64,000 nucleotides of DNA from NCBI RefSeq assembly GCF_001577835.2, contig NC_029521.1, forward strand, positions 14,301,799 through 14,365,798, given 5' to 3'. Below, in pieces: positions 40,088 to 52,339 of this stretch. The stretch is from Coturnix japonica. Its lineage: Eukaryota; Chordata; Aves; Galliformes; Phasianidae. The position numbers and the translations under genes were made by a program. Within the stretch, counting starts at the first letter, position 1, and the number at the start of each line of letters is the position of its first letter. Under the pieces are notes generated by a model, which saw only the letters and a program-made list of their open reading frames with translations, made no database searches and had not been told where the DNA came from.

Positions 40088-43000
40088 AAGTGGCTCCACT
40101 GCCCAAGAGCAGAGACTCCTCCACTTGAGGTTGGTTGGTTTGTGGTTGTTTTTTTTGTTGTTGTTGTTTTTTTAAGAGGAGTGGGAAAGAACCATCAAGG
40201 CTGACTACAAGCCAAGCGAGGCTAATTATAGTGGTGCCTTGGGTGCTGCCCATGGTGAGAGACCTGGGGACTGACAGGAGTGCTTCACTCATGTCCCCAC
40301 ATGTGCCTGCAGAGCTGAGGCCCCAGCAAGTCTGCCTGTGGGAGAGGCTGTCTATCTGGGTGCCCAGGCTGCCAGCATCCCCCTCTGCCTCTTGGTTATT
40401 TACCCACGTTGTCAGGAAGTTGAACTGTCTGTCTGTACTTGGGTCCTGGGGAGGCTGAGCTGCCATGGGGCAGCCCCTTCCTCTGTTGTGTATCAGAGGG
40501 AAAGATGCTGGGGCTGCCCTGTCCTCTCTCAGCCCACTGCTCATGCAGGAACAGCACCACACTAGTGCTGCAGGTTTGGGTCTCCTGTGCCACAGAGCAC
40601 CTGACACAGGAATCATGCACTGAGCTGAGGACTGGCATGCTGCCTGGGAGGGCTCCTTCCTGCAGCTAGAGAGCAAGGATGGGATGAGAGAAAAGAGTAA
40701 GTCTTCTCTTTCTCGAGACCACAGGAACATGATCACAAGGAGATCAGGGTCAGCTGCTGCTAAACCTCATTGTGTAAACTTAAGTCTCTGATCTTAATGG
40801 AATTGAAGCAGGAACCAGGCAAGACCATTAATCACTGGAAAATAACCAGCAGAAGCAAAACCGTTACCTGGTGTGCAGCCCCATTACAGACAGGAGAGCA
40901 GCACACCATCTGGGCTACCCGAGGAGTGCTTCCAGGTGTGCAGAGCAAACTGATGGATCACTGACTGCTGATGAGTGCTGAGTCACTGCTTATTATGATT
41001 TCTCTATTTGGTCCTTGCAGTGTGGTGCTAGCCCCTGAGCTTTGGTGACGGGCATTTTCATAGCAGCGCATGCTTCTTTGAAGCCCGAAATACTGTTTTT
41101 TCTCTACTTCATCAGCGGGATTTGCCTCATGTCCCTGAGGTTCTCAGAGTCTCATTGCTTGGAGCTTGTTATTTGAGCCACAAGAGCATTGTGGGCAGTG
41201 CATGCTACACTGTTGTGTGTCCCATGTGGGCTGGCTGTGAGGGCTGCCACTCCATACCCATCCTCTGTCTCCATTACTGGAGAAGTTTCTGATAACTCGG
41301 ATCAGGGTGGGGAGATGCACTGCTGCCAACTTGGTGTGTGATGTAGGTAACATTGGCTGCTCTGGGATGCCATTCCTCACTGCAAAAATGATGTTAAAAA
41401 GCCTTTTTGAACTGGGGGAGGCGATGAAGTGAAATTCCTTTAAGTGTTTCCAGATCATCAGATAAGAGGTGCTAGGGAAATGCACAGCCTTGCTAGACAC
41501 TGTCTGACGTGCCCTGTGGGGCTGGGGTCAGTCCACAAGGTGAGGGTGAGCCCCAAGCTGCAGCAGAGGAAAACAGCCAAATGCCTGTTCTGGGTAGCAG
41601 AGAGGTAATAATGCATTGGTCTCGTGCAGGACTGTCACAGTGGGAGCATCCCAAGGGGTGACAGCTCTGTACCGATGTCTGCAGGAAAAATAAAAAAAAA
41701 AAAGCCCACAAAAGATGTGTGCTGTTTGGCTGTAGCATGGGTTATGAGCTATGTGGTGTAGTTCTCCCTGGTGTTCCCACTCACTGGGTCTGTGTGTGGC
41801 TGGTCCCCAGCCCACAGCAGCACTGGGGGAGCCCTGGGAACCAGGCAGTGCCTTCACTCAGCTTGTGCCAAAGCAGTGTGGCCAGGCACCCCAGCAGAGT
41901 TGCCCTTAGCCTGCCTGTGTGGCTCTGAACTGGAGGCTGGAGATACCAGTCACAGCACAGGAGGGAAGCACTGTCTGCTTTCCTACAAAGCTGTTCCTTT
42001 CTGTACTCCTTGAACTCTTGCAGGAACTGCAGCATGGGGCTGGTTGTGTCCAGCTGCCTTCCTGGGTGCAGCACCTTGGCTCCATCAGCCAGGGCTGTGC
42101 TTGTCCCTCTGACAGGCTCTGTGGTTACATTAATAAAGCTGCACTTTGTTACAGCTCAGTTTGTTTGTTAGGCATCTGGAATAAAATAAATCAGCTGAGG
42201 CTCCATTCTGCCATAACGAATCACAGTTGCACAAAGTTGCTGGCAGCGTCAAGCTTTGGAGCACAGGAGTGCTGGGAGCTGTGCGTGCTTGGAGGGTGCA
42301 AAGTAATGGATTGCTCTGGTGAGGGCAGAAAGAGGCTGAGATAGGGGAGAAATTTGGCAGTGAGAATCTTGCAGCCAATACAGAGCAGGGAGGGGGCTCT
42401 GCTCACAGGTCCCTGCACACATGACACGTTTGCCCACATCTGTGCAGGAGCAGAGCAGCTGTGGTGACCGAGCCTGGCGGCAGCCTGCCCACACAACCAC
42501 TGCTTGGCGTGCGTGCAGGTGTGATTGCTGCAGCAATTAAAGGGAGGTGGTCCAGCGCCTTTAGGTATCTGTGCAGCTGTAAAGTTGGCCCATTGAGGGA
42601 GGGTGGGCCAGGAGACAGCCAGAGCAATGTGGTTCCAGCTGCCTCTGAGCTTTGTATGCAGATGGAGGGCAACAGATGACTCAGCCGCTATTGGGGATGT
42701 CAGTGGCTCTCACAATTAGTAAACAAGCTGAAGAAAGCCCCTAATCAGGCAGGCTGAAGGTCAGAAGGCCCGGCCATGCCGCCAGCACATCATACCCCGC
42801 ATGCAGCTCCGACCTTGGTGCGCGGTGAAGCTGTCAGTCAGTGCTTCTGCCATAAATCTCGCCTGCAGAAGTTTGACTCGTCCATAAACAAAACTTGGCT
42901 AAAACAGCAGCTAGAGAGAATCTTTTTTTGTGTGTGCTGCAGCTGGGCTGCTGCTGTAGGGCAGCCGTGCAGAGCTGGGGCTGGAGGAGGGGTGGTGGTA

Positions 43001-44301
43001 GAGCCCAAATGGCTGTGAGGGATGCACATCCCATTGCCTGACTCCACTGCTGTCTGAATGCAGCAAGCGGGGAACTCAGGGTGCAGCATCTTGAGGAAGC
43101 ATGGAAAGGATGCTCAGAACTACCAGCCCCCTTTGGAGAGGCACTGGGCAGCTGCTGGAGCACCGACCACCCCCCTCCCCCCCCCGCCTTTATGGCCCTT
43201 GCACCATGCCCTGAAGGTCAGTCTGTTTACCCAGACATCGTGCGGAGGGGAGTGAGGGGATAATCAGCCGTTCCCACTGCAAACACGGCCGGCCCCTGCG
43301 CCACAGCCTTGTGCAAGCGACTGTGCTTGCAGGATCGGGCTCAGGGCTCCATAGAAAAACTGCTCTGTGCCCGTGAATCTGTGAGCACAGAGACAAGGGA
43401 AGCAGCGAAACCTGGCTCTGAATGTCAGGGTCCTGAAATGCACCGAGCTGCCCGGAGTCTGTGTGCGAAGTCTGGGTTGTTTTTGTGTTATTGTTTTTTT
43501 TTAAATCCCTAGTTTTTTCCATCTGTTCCGTGCTGCATCCCACACAGAGCCCTGGGAGGTAGGCATTTGGGTGGGTAAGGAAGAAAGCTGCAGATCCGTC
43601 ATTACTCATTCAACCCAGCCCGCGGGCAATCCCATCAAAGCAGTGCAGAGCAAAGGGCCGGGGCAGGGGGAGCGGGCGCTCTGCGAGCGGCTTGGGTCGC
43701 AGCCCTCCAATACAGGGACACCTCGGCACCCCGAGATCCGCCGGCAGCCCGCATCGGGTCCACGCGCTGACTGCACAGCCACAGCCCCGCCGCAGCTGAG
43801 CTCCAGCGCCCGCTGGCAGAACGATGCTGAGAAAGGCTTCTAACCGGACGCACATTCGTTCACCGCTCCTCGCTTTGCCTATGGGATTGCTCCCTGGTTA
43901 GGAATAGAGCAGCACCAGCACAGCGCTTACAGCTCAACGAATATCACTCACATCTATGAGTATTCTTCAAACACCCCGGTACACCCCATCCTCAAGACTG
44001 CCTGACTTTCATTTTAAGGAGAAAAAAAAAATAAAAATCCGTGCATTTGCTCTAAAAAAAAAATAACCTTGCAATAAATGTGCATCCACAAAAAATATAT
44101 ATCCTGCAGAACTGGAAGTTTGGGATATTGTGGCACCAAAAATAAAACTGATGGAACAAAAAGGGAATTTCATGTGGTTTTCATTGTCAAGTCTAAGCTC
44201 AGAAACAAACAGGAAATAAAAATGGCTAAAACAAAAGGGATTTCTTTTAAAGCGTGTTCAAATCCAAGCGGGGAGCTGCTTTATTTGGGAGGCATTTTCT
44301 G

Positions 44302-44335
44302 TTTATTTGTCTTTCAGAAAGACAAGTAAATAAAA
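44302..44335. other. Hairpin in an A-rich block of PITX3 intron 1
   Basis: tttatttgtctttc is followed by one base and then gaaagac-aag-taaataaa, an inverted repeat with a 3-base bulge on the right arm. It sits in an A-rich, CpG-poor block (44010-44420) unlike the GC-rich DNA around it. Function unknown. Confidence 0.6.
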
Positions 44336-46499
44336 ACGTCCACACTCAGACAGGTCAGCGTGATTTACGGCTGAACTCTCATACATCTCTTTGGACGGTT
44401 ATCGTTGGCATCTCCTAAAAACTGGCCTCACAAAATTGGCACCGGGAGAAGGGGTTGAGGGTTCCCAGCCCCGACAGTGGTGCTTTTGGTTCTTTTTTTG
44501 TGCTGTCTGCAGGCAGCACTGCCGGAGCTGAGCCCTTCAACCCAGCTCTCGCCGAGGCTCTGCTAGCAGCAAATTATGGCATTTATTTAAATAAAGGGGG
44601 CTGGAGGAAGAGGGCTGTGAGAAACAGCCCAGTATGTGATACACCCTAGAGACACTAGCAGTTCTGAGGCTGTCAGCTTCTGGGATGGTGGAAGTTGTTG
44701 GATGGGGTTTGCAAACAGGTGGCTTGTTCACAGAAGCTCGGATGGTAATTTCTGAAGGGTTAATTGGACAAATGCAGGTCTGCTCCAGTTGAAATCACAA
44801 GGAGCTGGAGCACCTCACTGCCTTTCTGAATACCTTGAGAGGTCAAAATCAGATGTACAAAATTAATAGCAGCTCCTGCACTTTAACTCTGGGTTCCCTG
44901 CTCTTGTGCATGGGTAAGAAGGGTGTAAATGCTTATTTTCTGGTGGAGCTGCACTCTGGGAGACAGTGCAGAGCATCGTAGAGAGGTTCAGTAGCTGCAG
45001 GGTGTTCAGTGCTGCCAGAGCTCAGTTTCTCCTCTGTAACAGTGGACCGTGTCCCCTTTCCTAGCACACCTGGATCTGTCCCCAAAGACCCCACAGGAGC
45101 TGGTGGTACTGCCAGTCCCAGTCAGGGCAGAGCCAGCCCCTGCCGCAGCACAACCTGACCCACTGTGCCTTCAGCAGCAGCCTCAGGGCTGCCTTAAATG
45201 CCCCACGCAAGCCAGGAGCTAATAACCAGCTTCATTCAATTCCCAGTCACATTATTATCCAATCTGCCAGAGGCATTAATATTCAGAGGTGAGCCAGGCG
45301 GAGGGCAGGGGTGCCGGCACACAAAGGGAGGACAGCAGGCACAGTGCAGCCGCACAAATCCTCTCTCTCTGGCTGCCTGCATCCCAGCCCCACACTGCTG
45401 GAGGATTTTCCCCAGCCCCAGCTGTGGTACCAGGCACTGCAGACAGAAGGCAAACCACGGGCAGCCCAGAACTCAGCACTGTGCCCCAGCCCAAAGCCAG
45501 GTTCTGGAGCTGGCACAGTACAATGCCCTTGCACCCCAGCATTGCACGGCGAGTGGGGACCTCCTCCCGGTGACCAGGCCCTAAGCAAACCGCAGCCTCC
45601 TGTATTCGGGCAGGCAGCAGTGCCACAGCTCCTGCTCCCTGCCCTGCGTCTTGCCCCATTGTAGGGCACGTGGCACAAGGCCACCAGCCATCCCTATGGG
45701 GACTTAATTCCCAGCCCAGGACCTCCCCTGTCCCCAGAGCTGGGGCACATGTGCCAGGTCACGAGACAGAATTCATGTCCCCGGCACATCTCATCTTCCT
45801 TTCGGCGCGCTCTCCCAGATCAGGTTTCTGGATTTTTCTTTTTGGCAGTTTCCAAAGTTAGCTTTACCTCTCAATCTCACGGTTTCAGTAGCATCTGACA
45901 GACAGAAAAGATGCTGCTTTTTTGCCGACCTTCCTATGAGGTGCATGAATGGATTTATTGCAATTCAGCCACAGTTGTAACATCTATTATTTGCCAGAAT
46001 GAAGCCATTTCAGAAAGGCAACAGATACTAAGTGAGGCTTGCAGACATCCCTCTATCAAAGCAGAACTACGAGTCGTCAAAGGAGTGTCCGGGACAGGAC
46101 ACATTTCAGTTACTGAGATATAGCTGTGTTTCACGAAGACTGGCTCTCATGCAGCGCCGGCAGCGAACGGAAAACACTGTCCTTGCCCTGAGCCCTCGCA
46201 CAACGCCCGATACGGGCACAGTGCGACCATCTGGTAACGAAAGCCACCTCCTGCCTCGTTTCTGCAGCTATCAGTGTGGCCCGGCAGCAGCTCCATGCCC
46301 CGCCAGTCCCTCTGGAGCCAGCAGCAGCTCTTTGTCCCCGCAGGAAGGCATCACGCAGCTTACAAAAAGCCCGTCCCTCCGAGGGAGCAGAGGGCTCGAG
46401 AAAGACCTCGCTGCCATCGCCAGTAGTGCGGTAGGACACATCACGGGTGACGCTCGTGAAAGACACCTTCCTGAGCTGCTGCTTTTAGCATCTCCCTAA

Positions 46500-48480
46500 G
46501 CCGCAGTGAGGACGAAGCCATGTCACGCCGCATTCTACAGGCCGGGTGCAGAGAGCGGCAGGGGAGCGCCGGGTTCCCCTCTTTGCTTCCCGACCCACCA
46601 GCTCATACCGGTTCCCCCCGCAGCCCGCCGGGTAGCTACGAGCCGGGACCGCGGCACCGAGCCCAGCAGAACCGCCGGGGGGGCCGCCCGTCCCGTCCCC
46701 GCTCAGCTGTCCCGCGGCGGGGGCGCGGAGCCGACAGGTGTGCCCCGCTCAGCAGCACCGGGCCGGGCCCCGCCGCCCCCCCGAGCCCACTCCGGCAGCT
46801 GCAGCGCGGGGCCGCTCCCAGGGCCGCCGCCAGCCGGGGCCGAGCCGGGAGACGGGCCCGCTCTCGTTGAGCGTGGAACAGCCGCGCTCCGTCGGGCGCC
46901 GCTCCGCTCCCTGCCCCCGGCGGTCACGGCTTCCCCGGGCCGCGCTCATCGTCGGGAAGGTGAAGGAGCCCGCCGTTCCAGAACCCGGCGTTCGACCACC
47001 GGCTCTGCTCGGAGCCTCCCGGCGCTGCCCGGTCCCGCTCCTTCCCCCGCAGCTGCCGACGGAGCCGCCGCCGGGGATCGGCGCTTCCCTCGCTCCTTCC
47101 CCCTCAACCCGGCCGGCTCCGCTGCTCCCGGCGGGTACCCGCAGCCACGGGCCGGCTCGCCCTCACCCCGGAGCTGCAGGGAGGTCGGCTCCGCTCTAAA
47201 CAGGCGCCAGTCCGTTACATAAATATCATTTATCCAACTGTCCGAACGCCGTCGTGCTGCGGCGCTTTTCCCAGGCGCCGTCTCCCCGCGTCCCGCTGCC
47301 CCGGGCCCTGCAGACAGCTGAGCCGCAGCCCGCAGCGCCGTTATTTACAGCGAGCCCCGGCTAATTTAAACAGCCCCGGCCCCGCTCGCCCCAGTGGAAA
47401 ATGCCTAAGTTTAGCAACTGCCAGGGGCTCCGGGAGCGCTTGCCGGGAGGGGTACGGAACAGCAGGACCGGCAGGACCGGCAGCACCGCGGCCCCGATCA
47501 GGGCAGGGCAGAGGGCCGGGCCCGCTCTCCCGCTGTCCCCCGGTTCCTGCCCCGGCGCTGCGGTCCCAAGCGGAGCGCCCCGAAGATGCTCCCGCCCCGC
47601 ACCGGATCCGGACGCACCCGGGCGGGCACCGAGGGCGCCCCGGGGAGAGCAGCGGACCACCCCGTTCCCAGGAGGCGTCTGACGGAGGGGCACTTACAGC
47701 AGCTCCAGATGCGGGCTCGGCTCGGCGGCCTTAATCCTGCGAACGGGATGACGCCGCTGCCCCTGCCCCACTACCCGGACCGCTCCGCCGCCGTCAGAAA
47801 GTAAATCCCCGCGACTCTCCGGCACGCTGCGCCTCGCTGCCGGCCTGCGGCTCACGGGGAGGGCGGAGGGCGCCGGCCGACTGCCGCCCATTCACCCGGC
47901 CCATTCACTTTATGGCGACGGCCGGCGCCCCCCGCCAGCTGCACCGGGCGCCCCGCTCCCTCCCGCCCCATTCCAGCTGCGCGCCGGCCGCCGCCCGCCC
48001 CGTCCAGCACCGCCCGCCCCGGGCCAGCCCCGCTTCCACACCGACCAATCTCCGCACGGCTCGCCCGCATCCCGCCGCTCTCCGGTCCTCCGATTCGCAA
48101 AGGCTGGCTCTAGATCACGCCTTCGCCGCGATGGCCGCGCCCCCGCCCTGCCGCACGGCTTTCGCCGCCGTGGCCGCGCCGCGGAACGGGTGCGGGGTTC
48201 GGGGGGTCCGGGTGCGGCGCTGCCGGGGGGCACGTGTGGGTACAGTTCTGCGACCTGGACAGGCGGTCCGCCGCCGTCCGGACCCGCAGCCGGCTGCTGG
48301 GCACGCAGGCAGCTGCAGCCGTCGGGAATTCCGGTTGCGCGTTAGTTACTGCCCGCGCCGTCCCAGCTCTCGTCGCACCGGGAAGCTTCGGCTTCCTCTC
48401 GTGGGCCCCGCCGCGGGGTGCCGTGCATCCGCTGCCGGGCGTGGAGGGAGAGATGCGCGGTCCTGCGGCCGGGTTTCCAC
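46500..48480. promoter_or_regulatory. PITX3: CpG island of the PITX3 promoter
   Basis: About 2 kb of very GC-rich DNA with dense CpG, the largest island in the window. It covers the proposed noncoding PITX3 exon and about 600 bases upstream of it. A CCAAT box occurs near 48045 (gaccaatc). Long islands are usual at developmental transcription factor genes. Open frames of more than 150 codons inside are composition effects. Confidence 0.85.
47698..47885 (-). other. PITX3: Proposed PITX3 noncoding first exon
   Basis: On the minus strand a strong donor (gctgct|gtaagtg) ends an exon at 47698. A TATA-like CATAAA lies on the same strand at 47909-47914, which would place the start near 47882. The acceptor before the PITX3 ATG (ctttttcag, exon from 37425 downward) shows that such an upstream exon must exist. 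Start and pairing are inferred. Confidence 0.5.
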
Positions 48481-48549
48481 CCTCGGGTCACTTCATTACT
48501 GATACGTGCGCCGGCTTATGGTGCCAAAGGTCAGCCCGGAGTTCTTCTA

Positions 48550-50700
48550 CAGACGTGTTTTAGAGATTAGGAGATAATGTGAGAATAGGAGAGGATTTTA
48601 ACCCCGCTGACTTATGAGCCGTACCGAGGGAGCCTGCTAAGCGCATCGTGTGGCACATAGATATGTAAGGGTAGATAAATGCACATGGGAGAGCTGAGGG
48701 ATGTGAAGAGGGGTTAAGAAGACGTGGCACTATGGACTGATGTTCAGAAACACACTAACATGGCAGTGCAGGGGGTGTGGGAAAGCTCGAGAGAAGCTGT
48801 CAGTGTTGAGATGCTCGTGAGAAATTACCACGTTTATTAACAGTAGCAACCTGAGGTTCCCATTTGCCTCAGTGCTTTGTGCCTCCAGTATGTGACTGCA
48901 AACCAGATCCCATCTTTTCCCATCTCTGATTTTAACCTCCTGCAGGAGCAGGCACAGCACAGCAGCGCTGGCACTCCCCAGGACAGTCCATCCTCTCACC
49001 ACATGCCTAAGGGAAGGAGAAAACCCAGCTCATGGTCTGCAGCAATAAAGGGAATTATGTGAATCGCCTCTCATCCCTCTGAGCCTTCCACCGTGAGTAG
49101 CCCTCAACAAATACAGGCAGTGCTTATGCTTGAAAGTAATGGTGAAACAAAAGTATTTTTAGCTATTTCCTTTGGGCAACTGCAAATAAGAACCAGCACT
49201 CCATCTCAGGCTTGTTCCCTGTGGAGTGCAGCATGAAGGCAAACTGGGAACAGGAAGGCTGTCTATGGGACAGCCTCTTCTTGCAGCAACCATCTCTGGG
49301 AGGGAGGGCTCTCCATTTGATCATGAAATGTAGCAGCAGCTCTTGTGGATGGTGCCGAGCATTCTGAGCTGCAGTTCATATTGTCTCACCAACTGGAGGA
49401 TTCAGTGCTGGAGAAGAGACCAAGGACTTCACCTGAGCTCAGGAGACAGATGTTACAACTACACATTAATTAGAAAGTAAGGAGCAAAGAAGTAAAAGCA
49501 AACTAAACCGAGACTGAATTTGGGCTGCATCTTGTCAGAGAGATGGGATATGCAGAATGGGGGACCACAAAGCAGGTTAGGAATGCTTCACTTTTTGCTG
49601 CCTGGGAGAAGTGTGTTCTCAGAGGAAATCCTGTCTGTTACAGGCAGATCCAGTCCTGCAGCTGCCTGGTTTCGCTGCTCTCAGATGGTGCTGCAAATTG
49701 GCTTTGCTGGTCATGATTTCCACCTTTGTGTCTTAACTAATCTTTTAGCCATGCTGGGTTCATGCCATCAAATGCTTTGAAGATCAGAATTGACACTGTG
49801 GTTTGGTGTCCTGGGCCAAGAGGTGGAGGGTGGGTTTGATGCCTTTGTGGTAGTCACAGCTCACACTACAGTGAGCTTGTCCAGCTGGCATTTGCCAAGT
49901 GCTGTGGGCTTCATGCCTAGGTGTATCGTGTAGCTGTAGCCTTGCCAAGAGGTGACAAAAGATATGACTAACTGAGGCTAGGTTGCTCCTGCCAAAAGGC
50001 ATGGCTGCTTGTGGCCAAGCAGAGAACATGGAAAACTCTGGGAGTCTCGTGTCACTGGGAAGTGCTCCTAAGACATAGGCTATATAGAACAGCCAGGAGG
50101 ATGTTTCAGCTCAAGGAGGCTACTCTGCAGCTTCAGTGCTGTGTTCTGTATGATTGCCAGAGAAGGGTTTGATTGTTCTTGAGTGTCTCAGTTCAGCTCT
50201 GCTGCTCCAGCTGTAGGTCCTGGCCTGAGAGCAGATTGTACCAGATGCAGAACATCAGTTTCCATTTGGAGAGCTTTCAGCTGGCTGTGGACTGGTCCCT
50301 ACCTGAGCTTGCTCTGGAAAGGGGCAGCTGCTGGGAATGACTGCGACATTTATTTTGGATGCTCATCTCTGACGAGAGTGTCTGCAAGCTTCTGCCTTCT
50401 GAGTCAAACCCCTTCCTGACCAGATTGCAGGAATATGAGGGATTTGCATGTTTTGCTGTTCTGATCTTGAGTTTCGCTGTCCTGTGCTGTTTGTAAGAAC
50501 CAGTGCCTTGGGAATAAAGTCTTTCCTATCTCCTTTGCCTGCACCCCCTCAGTGCAGGGTGGTGCTGGACTACCCAAAGGCTGGATGACACAGTGCCTGG
50601 TGCATGGGAGTGAACTTGCTGCTCCCAGACAGCATGGGGCTGCGCTGTATTGTTTTCTCTCCAGACAATGCAGTACTAGATTGTAAGTAAAAATGCAAAG
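48550..50700. other. Intergenic between the divergent PITX3 and GBF1 promoters
   Basis: No gene was recognised. The part around 49740-49990 has the look of an old interspersed repeat but I could not assign it to a family. Confidence 0.4.
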
Positions 50701-50719
50701 CACACTGCAATGTTTGCTC

Positions 50720-51505
50720 TTTATTAATGCACTAAGATGCATTTGGGTGAAGCAGAAGGCTCCTGGCTGGCTTGGTTTCAAGCTCCGTGACAGGCTTTCA
50801 TAAACACTTTGCAGCAGGAGGCACGGAGAGGCTGCAGCCCCTTCACTGGCAGAGAGGTAGGCTTGGCTGGGAGGGGGTCTGGCCTGTGCCACAGACAGGC
50901 CCTTGGTGGGAGGAGAGCTGATGGGTGAGTGGTCCCTGGGAACTTCCTTATGGCTGGTGGGCACTACAGGGAGCTTCTGCTGCTCCTGCTGCAGGGCAGG
51001 AGGAAAGGAGAGCGCATTGGCAAAGAGAAATCCTGCAGTGCCAGGCTTTGCTTGCTGCCCTGGGAGCTTTTGCAGTCTCTGCGCTGGGTATGTGACCACC
51101 TGTTTTGTAGCTGAGGAGCTAAAAGCTGCCAGCTGGGAAGCAGTACCTCTATGGACACAACATGCAGCTTCTTGTTCCACTTCTGAGGAACCTATGTGGC
51201 CGCTTACTGCAATTACAGCTTAACAGCTCTGAGCTCTGCCTGTTATCAGGTCGATAGCAGCTGGAGCAAACATCTTGACCTCTGGCTGACAGAGCTGGGA
51301 GATCACTGCGTTCTCAGCCTCAGACGCTCTAATTCTCGATCACCCAGCACTGGGGCAGGTTCGTGAAGGATGGGGCAGCCATATCCAGAGCATCCCTGCC
51401 AACACGGGGCCGTGCTCTTAGGAAGGTGGAGTTGGGGTCCACCTGCCAGTTGTGCTGGGCTCCCAGGCCCATCATCCCGCACACCGACCCGCCTTTAAAG
51501 CCCAT
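50720..51505 (-). CDS. Candidate small divergent gene opposite GBF1 (58-codon ORF, poly(A) signal)
   Basis: On the minus strand an ORF of 58 codons runs from ATG 51505 to TAG 51329. Its codons look used (GTG GAC CCC AAC TCC ACC TTC, TTC ACG AAC CTG CCC). It starts MGFKGGSVCGMMGLGAQHNW and ends FTNLPQCWVIEN. The CpG island of GBF1 lies directly upstream, so it would be a divergent partner. TTTAAA at 51494-51499 sits by the start. A minus AATAAA lies at 50720-50725, about 600 bases past the stop. The next minus-strand frame (50404-51180) is open but runs through that signal, so it is probably 3' UTR. I recognise no family and propose no function. It could equally be a noncoding divergent transcript. 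Confidence 0.3.
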
Positions 51506-51658
51506 CAGATAGCTACAGAGCGGCACTGAGTGCGGCCGGGTCCGTGTGGTGTGACGGGCGGAGGCCTCACCGCCGCGTAAGGCGGCCCGGCCCATAATGC
51601 CCCCCGGCTTCCCCTCAACCGCCCTTGATGCTGCACCCTGCCTCAATGCTCCCCTCCG

Positions 51659-51764
51659 ATTGGCCAGTGGCGCTGCTAGTTCTACCTTCTCTGCAGCCAT
51701 TGGCTCTCTTCCTCTTGTCACTGGATATCCCGCCTCCTCCGGCTTCATCCCGTGATTCTATTGG
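51659..51764. promoter_or_regulatory. GBF1: Three inverted CCAAT boxes in the GBF1 promoter
   Basis: ATTGG occurs at 51659-51663, 51699-51703 and 51760-51764, spaced by 40 and 61 bases. Clusters of such boxes bind NF-Y in many housekeeping and divergent promoters. Binding here is inferred. Confidence 0.55.
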
Positions 51765-51821
51765 GTAGCCCGGCTGTCCGTCAGCCCAGTAACCAGGCAG
51801 CGGGTTGGGGTGCGCCGGTTT

Positions 51822-51829
51822 CCACGTCA
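51822..51829. promoter_or_regulatory. GBF1: UPRE/CRE-like site (TGACGTGG on minus strand)
   Basis: CCACGTCA at 51822-51829 is the exact reverse complement of TGACGTGG, the core recognised by ATF6/XBP1 and related CREB3-class bZIP factors. It lies about 150-200 bases upstream of the inferred GBF1 start. That would fit control of a Golgi trafficking gene by secretory stress. It is a single short match and so only suggestive. Confidence 0.4.
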
Positions 51830-52339
51830 GTGCGAGCGGAGCCGGGCCGGTTCCGTTTGCCCGCGGCCGGGAGGACCCTGTGTGCGGCCGCCTCGGGAGG
51901 AAGGGCCGGGCGGACAGTGGCAGGGCCGGGCCCGGCCCCCGCTCGCGGCTCCGTCCGCCCGACCGATGTGTGAAGCGGCCGCCGCCGCCGCGGGGAGCAG
52001 GCGCCGCCATTTTGGATGCGGGGGTCAGTGCCGGGCGGCCAGCGCCTGTCGCGATAGTGTCGCGACTCGAGGGCCGGGACCGAGGGTGCGGGCGGAGCCG
52101 GGGAGCCACGAGGCGGGCGGGGGGCTGCGGCTGGGGGAGCAGCACGGGGAGAACAGCGGGCCGGGCCCAGGTGCCGAACGGGCACACGGCAGAGCTGCTG
52201 CCGCAACCCGCGGGAGGCTGCGTGGGACGGACGGAGGGAGGGAGGGAAGGAGGGAAGGCCGCAGTGTGGGGTCAGCGTCATGAGCCCCCCGGTATCGCCC
52301 TTCGTCGCTTTGGTCGCATGAAGCGGCCGGAAGGGAGAG

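Larger units (their letters stand above)
37426..47697 (-). other. PITX3: PITX3 first intron (10.3 kb, regulatory-looking)
   Basis: This lies between the proposed noncoding exon 1 and the exon with the ATG. It contains an inverted-repeat cluster (39997-40087), (GTT)n at about 40142-40176, AT-rich blocks with homeodomain or POU-like sites (39310-39540, 42530-42900, 45210-45300), an A-rich block (44010-44420) and C-runs at about 43168-43188. No exon of a known gene was recognised on either strand. Confidence 0.6.

Noticed and set aside
40080-40736. Minus-strand frame of 218 codons in PITX3 intron 1
   Set aside because: Includes the translated (GTT)n run as poly-Lys/Gln; no domain seen.
46506-47222. 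Long plus-strand frame (238 codons) in the PITX3 CpG island
   Set aside because: Pro/Arg/Ala/Ser-rich composition typical of GC-rich DNA read out of frame; frames are open on both strands and no domain is visible.
50404-51180. Minus-strand frame of 258 codons downstream of the candidate divergent ORF
   Set aside because: It runs straight through a good AATAAA and has no recognisable domain, so it is more likely 3' UTR or chance.
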